DNA of 64,000 nt, taken from the NCBI GenBank assembly GCA_964528605.1, contig CAZGSV010000005.1, positions 14,773-78,772 of the forward strand, written 5' to 3'. The stretch comes from CAZGSV01 sp964528605. GTDB taxonomy: Bacteria; Armatimonadota; Zipacnadia; CAZGSV01. Within the stretch, counting starts at the first letter, position 1, and each line of letters begins with the position of its first letter. Position numbers and translations under genes: made by a program. The notes beneath the pieces are model-generated. The model made no database searches, was not told the DNA's origin, and saw only the letters and a list, made by a program, of their open reading frames with translations. Below, in pieces: positions 8,260 through 16,209 of this stretch.

Positions 8260-9869
8260 TGCTCGACTTGGTCATTCGCGGCGCCCTCATGGTTGACGGC
8301 AGCGGCCGGCCAGGCTTCCGCGGCGATCTGGGCGTCTCGGGCGAAAGGATAGAGTTCCTGGACCGCGCCCCTGCCCCGCCCGGCAGAACCGAGTTCGACG
8401 CCACCGGCCTAGTGGTCGCGCCAGGCTTCATAGACGTGCACGCACACTCCGACTTGACCTTGCTGGCGAACCCGCTCGCCCACAGCAAGGTAATGCAGGG
8501 GGTCACCACCGAAGTGCTGGGCAACTGCGGCTTCGGCGTGGCGCCGCTCACCGGCACGCAAGAGAGCATCCGCGAGGTCGGCGCCTACGCCCAGCCCGAC
8601 GCGGCCCAGTGGCTCTGGCATCAGATGGCGGAGTACCTGAGGCGCCTCGAGGAGGCCAAGCCGTCGCTCAACGTCGCGGTTCTGGCCGGGCACATACCCA
8701 TCCGCGCCGCCGTGCTCGGCTTCAGCGACCGTCACCCCAACCCCGAGCAACTGGCGCAAATGGCTGCGCTGCTGGAGGAGGCCTTGGAGCAAGGATGCTT
8801 CGGGCTCTCCTTCGGCCTCATCTATCCCCCCAGTTGCTACGCCCCCGCTTGGGAACTGGCTGCCCTGGCCGAGAGAGCGGCCGCAGCCGGAGGGCTTTGT
8901 GCCGTGCACATGCGCGACGAATCGGAAGCGCTCGTCAGCGCCGTCGAGGAGATCATCGGCGTGGCCCGCGACTCGGGCGCCTTCTTCGAGATCAGCCACC
9001 TCAAGGCTGCCGGCCGCAAGAACTGGGGCCGCACGGCGGAGGCCATTCCTCGCATAGAGAAGGCCGTCGCCTCCGGCGTAAGGCTCGGCTTCGACGCCTA
9101 CCCCTACGCTGCCGGCTGCACGACGCTCTCGGTAACAGTACCCGCGCGCTTCCACGTGGGCGGCATCCAGGCGCTATCCGACTTGCTGCGTAGCTCCGAG
9201 GGCCGCGCCGAGGTCGGCCGCGGCGTGCTCGAGGAACGCGGCAGAAGCACGGGAGAGGACCCCCTCGAGTCCTTGGGCAAGATACTCGTTGTGGGCGTGG
9301 AGTCCGAGCGCAACCGCGAGTGCCAAGGCCTGACGCTGGCCGAGATCGCGCAGAGGCGGGGCTGCGACAGCCTGCAGGTGATGCTCGACCTGCTGCTCGA
9401 GGAGAACGGCCAGGTCACCGTAATCCACTTCTCCATGGACGAAGAAGAGGTCCGGCGCGTGCTCTGCCATCCGCTCTGTGTCGTGGGCTCCGACAGTCTG
9501 GCCGTCGCGCCCTTTGGGCCCACGGGCGAGAAGATGCCGCACCCTCGCTTCTACGGCACCTTCCCCAAGATCTTGCGCGAACTGGTGCGCGAGAGAGGCT
9601 TGCTCTCCCTTGAGGAAGCCGTGGCAAAGATGACGGGGCGGCCGGCGGCGCGCTTGGGCATCGAGCGACGCGGCTTACTGGCCCGCGGCAACTTCGCCGA
9701 CGTGGTCGCTTTCGACCCCCAACGCATCGCCGACCTCGCCACCTATCGCGACCCGGCGCGCTACTCGGAAGGCATCAGCCTGGTGCTGGTGAACGGCAAG
9801 CCCGTGGTGCGCGACGGCCAACACACGCAGGCGCGCCCGGGTTGGCTCCTGCGGCGGCAGGCACAGTGA
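8259..9869 (+). CDS. N-acyl-D-amino-acid deacylase-like amidohydrolase
   Basis: 536 residues of the amidohydrolase superfamily, D-aminoacylase branch. Metal-site and family motifs are GFIDVHAHSD (the HxH pair), EVLGNCGFG, EISHLKAAG, FDAYPYAAGCTT and VGSDSLAVAPFG, in the usual order. The family hydrolyses N-acyl-D-amino acids and some cyclic amides. The start GTG 8259 overlaps the upstream stop by one base and has GGAG 8 nt upstream; the open frame continues far upstream but that part is out-of-frame sequence of the previous gene. Last gene of the operon. Its link with a ThiC-family enzyme is unusual. The true substrate may be a different amide. Confidence 0.8.
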   Translation: MLDLVIRGALMVDGSGRPGFRGDLGVSGERIEFLDRAPAPPGRTEFDATGLVVAPGFIDVHAHSDLTLLANPLAHSKVMQGVTTEVLGNCGFGVAPLTGTQESIREVGAYAQPDAAQWLWHQMAEYLRRLEEAKPSLNVAVLAGHIPIRAAVLGFSDRHPNPEQLAQMAALLEEALEQGCFGLSFGLIYPPSCYAPAWELAALAERAAAAGGLCAVHMRDESEALVSAVEEIIGVARDSGAFFEISHLKAAGRKNWGRTAEAIPRIEKAVASGVRLGFDAYPYAAGCTTLSVTVPARFHVGGIQALSDLLRSSEGRAEVGRGVLEERGRSTGEDPLESLGKILVVGVESERNRECQGLTLAEIAQRRGCDSLQVMLDLLLEENGQVTVIHFSMDEEEVRRVLCHPLCVVGSDSLAVAPFGPTGEKMPHPRFYGTFPKILRELVRERGLLSLEEAVAKMTGRPAARLGIERRGLLARGNFADVVAFDPQRIADLATYRDPARYSEGISLVLVNGKPVVRDGQHTQARPGWLLRRQAQ

Positions 9870-9894
9870 CCCCGGTCGCCGAATCTGCTATGCT
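9866..9894 (+). promoter_or_regulatory. Promoter of the sugar isomerase-like gene
   Basis: GTGACC (9866-9871), a 17 bp spacer and TATGCT (9889-9894) with an extended TG three bases earlier (TGCTATGCT). The leader to the ATG at 9993 is about 90 nt. The same TGCTATGCT string precedes the other isomerase-like gene on the minus strand near 30226. Confidence 0.5.
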
Positions 9895-9992
9895 CTGCTC
9901 CGCGCCGGCGTCGGTCACGCGGGAAAGCGGCGCCTGTGCGCGGAGAAAGGTTTTGCACGGCAGTCATCTCTTCTGTCTCTAGGAGGACGGCG

Positions 9993-10787
9993 ATGGCCCT
10001 GAAGATCGGTATTCTCGCGGACTGTTTGGGGCTGCCCATCCGCAAGGGGATCGAGACCGCAGCGGAACTGGGCGCCGAGGGTATCCAAGTCTACACCACC
10101 ACCGGCGAGTTGGCTGCACACAAACTCGACCTCGCCGCGCGCGACGAACTGCGCAGCCTGATCCAGTCCCTCGACCTGGAACTGGCGGCCCTCTGCGGCG
10201 ACTTCGGCGGTGGCGGCTTCACCGACGCCGCCAGCCTGGAGTGGCGTATCCCTCGCACTTGCGAGGTCATTGATCTGGCCGTTGACCTGGGCACGCGAGT
10301 CGTGACCACGCACGTAGGTGTGGTCCCTGAGGACGAAAGAGCCCCCGAATGGGAGACTATGCGGCGCGGTATCTGCGAGGCAGGCGCCTACGCCGAGGAG
10401 AAGGGGTGCGTGCTGGCCACCGAGACGGGGCCCGAGACGCCCGCCCTGCTCGGGCGCTTCCTTGACTCTGTGCAGGCCCACGCCCGCGCCGTAGGGGTCA
10501 ACTACGACCCCGCCAACCTGGTCATGGGCGGTTTCGACCATATTGCCGGCGTGTCCATTCTCGCCGACTACATCGTCCATACCCATGCCAAAGACGGCTT
10601 GCGGCCCCCGCAAGGCCCGGCAGAGGTCCCCCTGGGCGAGGGGCACGTCAACTTCCCCGAGTACCTCGAAGCCCTACAGGCGGCCGGTTTCGATGGCTTC
10701 CTGACGATTGAGCGCGAGGCTGGGAAGGACCGCGTGGGCGACTACCGCCGCGCCGTGCAGTTCCTCCGTACCCTGCTCCCGGGCTGA
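9993..10787 (+). CDS. Sugar phosphate isomerase/epimerase (xylose isomerase-like TIM barrel)
   Basis: 264 residues of the AP endonuclease 2/xylose isomerase-like superfamily. Conserved metal-site segments are visible: ATETGP (Glu), NYDPANL (Asp), VHTHAKD (His and Asp) and TIEREAG (Glu), the usual constellation for a divalent metal. ATG 9993 has AGGAGG at 9981-9986; the open frame extends upstream to 9936 but lacks a ribosome site there. The metal residues are intact, so an active isomerase or epimerase is likely; the substrate cannot be told. It stands alone between the amidohydrolase operon and pilB. Confidence 0.75.
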   Translation: MALKIGILADCLGLPIRKGIETAAELGAEGIQVYTTTGELAAHKLDLAARDELRSLIQSLDLELAALCGDFGGGGFTDAASLEWRIPRTCEVIDLAVDLGTRVVTTHVGVVPEDERAPEWETMRRGICEAGAYAEEKGCVLATETGPETPALLGRFLDSVQAHARAVGVNYDPANLVMGGFDHIAGVSILADYIVHTHAKDGLRPPQGPAEVPLGEGHVNFPEYLEALQAAGFDGFLTIEREAGKDRVGDYRRAVQFLRTLLPG

Positions 10788-10816
10788 TTGACACGCCGGC
10801 CCGCCTAACGTACGAT
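10788..10816 (+). promoter_or_regulatory. Promoter of pilB (possibly pilB-holA)
   Basis: Perfect TTGACA (10788-10793), a 17 bp spacer and TACGAT (10811-10816). The leader to the pilB ATG at 10907 is about 84 nt. Confidence 0.7.
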
Positions 10817-10906
10817 TTCAGCCGTCCCGCCCGATGGGGCGGCGGAGCAGGAGGGTTTGTTGGCCTTGCTTGTAGGGTTGGATGCTGGAGGGTGAGGTGA
10901 CCGCCA

Positions 10907-12598
10907 ATGCGTCTGGGTGAGATTCTGGTTGCGGCCGGCGTCATCAGCGAGGCCGACAAGGAACGGGTGCTTCAGGAGCAGAGGACGCAGCCGAAGCGGC
11001 TGGGACGGTTGCTGGTGGAAAAGGGCCTGGCCGCCGAGGACGACATCGCCGAGGCCATCTCCAAGCAGCTGGGCCTGCCACGGGTGCATCCGCGCGATTA
11101 CCCGGTGAACCAAGAGGTAATCAGCCTGGTGCCCTATTCCTACGCGCGCGAGCGGGCGGTGCTCCCGCTGGACAAGCGGGACGCGATTCTCACGCTGGCC
11201 ATGTACGACCCTTCGGACATAGCCACCTCGGACTACATCGCGGCCACCAGCGGCCTGCGCGTGCAAGCGGTAGTCGCCACCGAGACCGAGGTCATGGACG
11301 CGATTCGCCACTTCTACACGCTCTACGGCGCGAGCACGGAGGCTCAGTCAACCGTCCAAGAGAGCGGTGTGGAGATTGCCGCCTCCGAGGGCGAGGGGGC
11401 CGCTGACGTTGACCTGCTGCGCGAAACGGCCGGCCAGCCACCGGTGGTGCGCCTGATCAACTCGCTCATCAGCAGCGCCGTGGAGAAGCGCGCCACCGAC
11501 ATCCACCTTGAGCCGGGCCGCCACGAGGTCGGGGTGCGCATGCGGGTTGACGGCCTGCTCCACCACGCTATGTCCATCCACAAAGGCATGCAGTTGCCCG
11601 TCGCTGCGCGCATCAAGATCATGTCCGAACTCGACATCGCCGAGCGCCGCCGTTCACAGGACGGCCGCATGTTCGTCTCCGTAGGCGGCCGCGACTTCGA
11701 CATCCGCGTCTCCATAATGAACTCCCAGCATGGCGAGAACATCGTGCTCAGGTTGCTGGAGAAGATCTTCAGCATCACCGATGTCGAGCAGTTGGGCTTC
11801 CACGCGGACGACCTGGCGCTCTTCCGCAGCCTGGCCGCCCGCCCGCAGGGCATGCTGCTCCTCACCGGGCCCACCGGCAGCGGCAAGACCACCACCCTCT
11901 ACGCCCTGCTCAACATGCTCAAGGATGAAACGCGCTGCATGTGCACGGTGGAAGAGCCCATCGAGTACGAACTGCCCGGCATCGTGCAGACCCAGGTTCA
12001 CCAGCGCATCGGCATCACCTTCTCCAGCCAGTTGCGCACCATGCTCCGGCAGGACCCCGACGTGATCCTGGTGGGTGAGATCCGCGACCTGGAGACCGCC
12101 GACACCGCCATGAACGCCGCGCTCACCGGCCACGTGGTGCTCTCCACCCTGCACACCAACGACGCCGCCAGCAGCATCGTGCGGCTGATAGACATGGGTG
12201 TGCAGCCCTACCTGATCCCCTCCTGCATCAGCGGCGTGGTGGCCCAGCGCCTCATCCGCCTGGTCTGCGAGGCGTGCAAGGAGCCCTACACCCCCAGCCC
12301 CGTCGTAATGCGGGACATCTCGGCGCTCTGGGGCGACGAAGTAGAGGGCATCACCTTCTACCGTGGCAGCGGCTGCAAGGAGTGCAGCGGCATGGGCTAC
12401 CGCGGCCGGGAGGCCATCGGCGAGTTCATGCGCATGACGCCGCAACTCGCTGAAGCCACCATGCAGGGCGCCAGCGCCGGCGAACTCAAGTCAATCGCCA
12501 TCTCGCAGGGCCTGGTCACCCTACAACGCCGCGGCCTCGAGAAGGTACGGGCCGGCCGCACTACACCAGAGGAAGTCCTGCGGGTCGCGCTCTTCTGA
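10907..12598 (+). CDS. pilB: Type IV pilus / type II secretion assembly ATPase (PilB/GspE)
   Basis: 563 residues. It would power assembly of a type IV pilus or type II pseudopilus at the inner membrane. An N-terminal MshEN/GspE_N domain (about 1-150, MRLGEILVAAGVIS) precedes the ATPase core with Walker A GPTGSGKTTT (Lys327), an Asp-box/Walker B region ILVGEIRDLETA, a His-box HVVLSTLHTND and a C-terminal zinc tetracysteine (CEACKE and CKECSGMGYRG). No pilC, pilT, pilin or secretin gene is nearby, so PilB versus GspE is undecided. holA follows after 8 nt. Confidence 0.9.
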   Translation: MRLGEILVAAGVISEADKERVLQEQRTQPKRLGRLLVEKGLAAEDDIAEAISKQLGLPRVHPRDYPVNQEVISLVPYSYARERAVLPLDKRDAILTLAMYDPSDIATSDYIAATSGLRVQAVVATETEVMDAIRHFYTLYGASTEAQSTVQESGVEIAASEGEGAADVDLLRETAGQPPVVRLINSLISSAVEKRATDIHLEPGRHEVGVRMRVDGLLHHAMSIHKGMQLPVAARIKIMSELDIAERRRSQDGRMFVSVGGRDFDIRVSIMNSQHGENIVLRLLEKIFSITDVEQLGFHADDLALFRSLAARPQGMLLLTGPTGSGKTTTLYALLNMLKDETRCMCTVEEPIEYELPGIVQTQVHQRIGITFSSQLRTMLRQDPDVILVGEIRDLETADTAMNAALTGHVVLSTLHTNDAASSIVRLIDMGVQPYLIPSCISGVVAQRLIRLVCEACKEPYTPSPVVMRDISALWGDEVEGITFYRGSGCKECSGMGYRGREAIGEFMRMTPQLAEATMQGASAGELKSIAISQGLVTLQRRGLEKVRAGRTTPEEVLRVALF

Positions 12599-12606
12599 GC
12601 CGCTCC

Positions 12607-13770
12607 ATGTCCTTTCAGTCGGCCTACGCCGATTTCAGCGGCGCGCTCCGGAACCTGTTGGGGGCGGTAGAGGAGGGCCGGGCCGCCTCGGTGTACCTTT
12701 TCACCGGCGCAGACGAATTCCTGGTCACGCAAAGCGCACGCCGCCTGGCGTACCAGTTGGTGCCCGAGGAGAAACGCGCTCTGCAGTTGAGCCTGGTTAC
12801 TTGGGACGACGAGGGCCGGGGCGCGCTCCGCGAATTTCTTGCCAGCCGCAGCCTGTTCGCGGCGCCCGCCGAGCGGTCGGTCTTGATCCTGAGCGATCCG
12901 CCCACCGGGCCGGCTCAGCCCGACTTGGAGGAGTTGCTGAGTCTGGTGCAGCCGGGCCCGCCCCCGGGCAACGCGTTGATCTTGATGGTGCGCCAGCCGC
13001 TTCCCGAAAGGCATCCGCTCAGACAGTTGGTCTCCGGCTTGGGTGTAGTCGTGCCGGTACCGGAGCTGCGCACCGCCGGCGACCGCCGCGATTTCATCCG
13101 CCGCCGGCTCATCCACGAACACCTGCGCGCCTCTACCGGCGTCATTCAACGCCTCGATTGGCTGGTGGGCAACAGCAGCAGGGCAGTCGCCCAAGAAGCG
13201 CGCAAGCTGGCCCTGTACCTGTACCCCGCAAACACGGTGACGGAGCGAGACCTCGACGCGGTCGTATCGCCCACCACCGAGGTGCGCACCTATGAGCTGG
13301 CCGACGCCATCGCCAAGGGCGACCCAACGGCAGTGCTGGCGCTCCTGCGGCGGATGCGCGAGGCGGGCGCCGAGCCCTTCAACGTCATCAACCAACTCTC
13401 GCGCGCCCTGCGGCGCATGTTGCAGGCCCGCTTGCTCCTGGACCGTGCAGCGGTGGACCTCGCGGCCCTGCAGAGCGGCCCGGACGCGTTCGGGCGCTGG
13501 CTGGAGAAGCAGGCGAGCGCTGTTGCCCCCCTGCTCCCGGAAGACCCAGCCGAGAACCTGCTCACGCAAAACCGCTATGCCGTGTACCGGCAGTTCCTGG
13601 GGGCGCAAAACGTTGACGCCGATCTGCTGGGCGGGACGCTGGTGGCCCTGGTTCGGGTAGAGGTGCTGCTCAAGTCGAGCACCTTTATCGTCCCCTGGGA
13701 CGCGGTAACCGAAATCGGCCTGGCCGCCGCCGGCCGAGTGCGGGCGCCCGTGCAAGACCTGTCGGCCTAG
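12607..13770 (+). CDS. holA: DNA polymerase III subunit delta
   Basis: 387 residues, slightly longer than the usual 330-350. The delta subunit opens the beta clamp as part of the clamp loader. The N-terminal region SVYLFTGADEFLVTQSARRL is the degenerate AAA+ nucleotide-site region of the family; the C-terminal helical collar reads ALLRRMREAGAEPFNVINQLSRALRRML in two parts. Only 8 nt separate it from pilB, so co-transcription is likely although the functions differ. mutS2 follows with its own promoter. Confidence 0.85.
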   Translation: MSFQSAYADFSGALRNLLGAVEEGRAASVYLFTGADEFLVTQSARRLAYQLVPEEKRALQLSLVTWDDEGRGALREFLASRSLFAAPAERSVLILSDPPTGPAQPDLEELLSLVQPGPPPGNALILMVRQPLPERHPLRQLVSGLGVVVPVPELRTAGDRRDFIRRRLIHEHLRASTGVIQRLDWLVGNSSRAVAQEARKLALYLYPANTVTERDLDAVVSPTTEVRTYELADAIAKGDPTAVLALLRRMREAGAEPFNVINQLSRALRRMLQARLLLDRAAVDLAALQSGPDAFGRWLEKQASAVAPLLPEDPAENLLTQNRYAVYRQFLGAQNVDADLLGGTLVALVRVEVLLKSSTFIVPWDAVTEIGLAAAGRVRAPVQDLSA

Positions 13771-13802
13771 ACCCCCCTCCCCATCAGCGCGCGGATCACC
13801 TT

Positions 13803-13831
13803 TTGTGCCCCTAACAGGCCAAGCCTATAAT
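13803..13831 (+). promoter_or_regulatory. Promoter of mutS2 (leaderless)
   Basis: TTGTGC (13803-13808), 17 bp, perfect TATAAT (13826-13831). Only 7 nt separate the -10 box from ATG 13839, so transcription should begin at or next to the start codon. Confidence 0.7.
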
Positions 13832-13838
13832 CGGCTTG

Positions 13839-16187
13839 ATGCCGGCCACTTCCCAGATGGACGAGAAGAGCGCACGCGTACTTGAGTTCGATGGCATCCT
13901 GGAAGCCTTGGCCGCCAAGGCCGCCACCAGGCGCGGAGCCGACCTCTGCCGCAACCTTAGGCCTGAGGCCAATGCCTCTCGCGTCATCGCGCTGCAAGCC
14001 GAGACCGCGCAGGCGTGCGAGGCAGCGGCCAACCGGGGGGCCCCCCCCTTCCCCGGCTTGCAGGATGTCAGCGCGGAACTCGAGACCGCCCGCATCGGCG
14101 GCACCCTGGCGGCAAGCCGGCTGCTGGCCGTCAGCGGCACCGTGCGCGCGTGTGCCGCCTTGCACGCGTACCTGGGCGACCTCGAGCAGCCCGCACTGCT
14201 CCCCTACCAAGAAGCCCTGACCCCTCTCCCCGCTTTGGTGGAGGAGATCGAGAGCAAGTTCAAGGACGCCGGGGAAATGCTGGACAGCGCCTCGCCCACC
14301 CTGGCCGACCTCCGCCGCAAGATGCGCGCCCTCCACAACCGCATCCTCAGCCGGCTGCAGCAAAGCCTGGAGGCTTACACCACGCGCGGGCTGCTGCAGG
14401 ACCGCCTGATCACGCTGCGCAGCGGACGTTACTGCCTGCCCGTCAAAGCGGAGAGGGTAGGTGAGACCGAGGGCATCGTCCACGCCACCTCCGCCAGCGG
14501 CGCCACCGTTTTCCTCGAGCCGGCCGAAGCAGTTGCCTTGGGTAACGAGGCGCGCATTCTCGAGGACGCCGAACGCGAAGAGGTTGAGCGCATTCTGCAC
14601 GAGTTGACCATGCGCGTGGGAGAGCACGCGGACGAGATCGAGCGCAGCCAGCAGGCCGCGTTCGCGCTCGATGCCATCTTCGCCCGCGCCGACCTTTCCC
14701 ACGAATGGGCCTGCACGCCGCCGGCCATCAGCGACACGGAGTCGCTCTACCTTCCACGTCTCCGGCATCCGCTCATCCCCAAGGATCGAGTGGTGCCCAT
14801 AGACGTGTTCGCGGGTGAGGATTTCCGGGCGCTGGTGATAACGGGCCCCAACACCGGCGGCAAGACCGTGACCCTGAAGTCGGTGGGCCTGGCGGCGCTC
14901 ATGGCGCAAGCCGGAATGCACCTGCCCGCTGCGCCCGGGGCGCGCCTGCCTGTCTTCGATCAAGTCTTGGCCGACATCGGCGAGGAACAGAGCATCGAAC
15001 AGAGTCTGAGCACCTTCTCCTCGCACATCTCCAACGTGATCCGCCTGTCAGCGGCGGCCACGGCACGCTCGCTGGTGCTGCTCGACGAGGTGGGTTCAGG
15101 CACGGACCCCTCGGAAGGCGCCGCGCTCGGCATGGCTCTCTTGAAGCACTTCTTCGACAAGGGATGCCTGCTGCTGGCCTCCACGCACCAATCGCGCATC
15201 AAGGTGTTCGCCTGGGAGAACCCGGGATTCCGCAACGCCAGCGTGGAGTTCGACGAGCGGACGCTGGCGCCCACTTTCCGGTTGCGCATCGGCGTGCCCG
15301 GGGCGAGCAACGCGCTGCGCATAGCCGCGCGCCTGGGGCTGTCGGCCGCGGTGATCGCCGACGCGGAGCAACTGCGCGAGCAAGGGGCGGTGCAGTTCGA
15401 CCAGATAGTGGGGCAGTTGCAGGCAACCCAGGGGCAGTTGGAGGGCGCGCTGGCCGCCGCCGAGGAACAGCGCCGCGCAGCCGAAGAGGAACGCGCCCAA
15501 GCCCAAGGGCTGGCGGCTGACGCCCAAGCACAGCGCAAAGAAACGCTTGCCAAGAGCGCCGAGGAAGCCAAGGCGTTCCTGCGCCAAGTGCAGCGCCAGG
15601 CCCGAGACCTACTGGCCGCCCTGCGCCAGCAGCCGCGGGAAAGCAAGGAAACGCACGCGATCCAAGCCGAACTGCGTCAACTGACCGAGGAGGTGAGGGC
15701 GGCGGCCCCCGAGCCCCAGGCCCCCCCCGCGCCGGTGGCGGAGCCCGGCCCCATCGTGACCGGCGACCGCGTTTTCGTTGCCCGCTTGAAGGCAGAGGGC
15801 CTGGTCATCGAACTGGCCGAAGACGAAGCCAAGGTGCAGTGCGGCTCACTGCGCCTGTCGGTGCCTGTCACGGAGTTGGTGCGCCTGGCGCCCAAAGCCG
15901 CGCCTGCTTCCGCGACAACGCCCGCGGGCAAGCCCTTCAGCGTGCCACCGGCACTCAACCTGAGGGGGCTCACCGTGGAGGAGGCGCTAGAGCGCCTCGA
16001 CAAGTACCTCGACGACGCCTTTCTGGCTGGCCTGGCGGAAGTGCGCATCATTCACGGCAAGGGAACCGGGGCCGTGCGCGGCGCGGTGCATGAGGCGCTG
16101 CACAATCATCCGCTGGTGAGCGGCTTCCGCTTCGCGGAGCCAAGCGCCGGGGGGGCGGGAGTTACGCTGGTGACGGTCGCACGCTAG
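13839..16187 (+). CDS. mutS2: Endonuclease MutS2
   Basis: 782 residues. MutS2 proteins act on branched or recombination DNA and, in some bacteria, on stalled ribosomes. The order is family-typical: lever/clamp region (1-310), ATPase core with Walker A TGPNTGGKT (Lys342), LLDEVGSGTDP Walker B and a following STHQSRIK segment, a coiled coil (about 510-620, Glu/Ala/Gln rich), then a C-terminal Smr nuclease domain (LNLRGLTVEEAL and IIHGKGTGAVR). No mismatch-recognition domain I is present, as expected. ATG 13839 follows a TATAAT box by 7 nt; an in-frame TTG at 13836 and ATG at 13857 are alternatives. A hairpin terminator follows at 16190. Confidence 0.95.
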   Translation: MPATSQMDEKSARVLEFDGILEALAAKAATRRGADLCRNLRPEANASRVIALQAETAQACEAAANRGAPPFPGLQDVSAELETARIGGTLAASRLLAVSGTVRACAALHAYLGDLEQPALLPYQEALTPLPALVEEIESKFKDAGEMLDSASPTLADLRRKMRALHNRILSRLQQSLEAYTTRGLLQDRLITLRSGRYCLPVKAERVGETEGIVHATSASGATVFLEPAEAVALGNEARILEDAEREEVERILHELTMRVGEHADEIERSQQAAFALDAIFARADLSHEWACTPPAISDTESLYLPRLRHPLIPKDRVVPIDVFAGEDFRALVITGPNTGGKTVTLKSVGLAALMAQAGMHLPAAPGARLPVFDQVLADIGEEQSIEQSLSTFSSHISNVIRLSAAATARSLVLLDEVGSGTDPSEGAALGMALLKHFFDKGCLLLASTHQSRIKVFAWENPGFRNASVEFDERTLAPTFRLRIGVPGASNALRIAARLGLSAAVIADAEQLREQGAVQFDQIVGQLQATQGQLEGALAAAEEQRRAAEEERAQAQGLAADAQAQRKETLAKSAEEAKAFLRQVQRQARDLLAALRQQPRESKETHAIQAELRQLTEEVRAAAPEPQAPPAPVAEPGPIVTGDRVFVARLKAEGLVIELAEDEAKVQCGSLRLSVPVTELVRLAPKAAPASATTPAGKPFSVPPALNLRGLTVEEALERLDKYLDDAFLAGLAEVRIIHGKGTGAVRGAVHEALHNHPLVSGFRFAEPSAGGAGVTLVTVAR

Positions 16188-16189
16188 CG

Positions 16190-16208
16190 CGGGCGCGTCC
16201 GACGCCCG
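16190..16208 (+). terminator. Terminator hairpin after mutS2
   Basis: CGGGCG (16190-16195) pairs with CGCCCG (16203-16208) around a 7-nt loop and is followed by TTT. It sits in the 22 bp between convergent mutS2 and mrdA. The stem is short and the T-run weak. Confidence 0.4.
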
Positions 16209-16209
16209 T

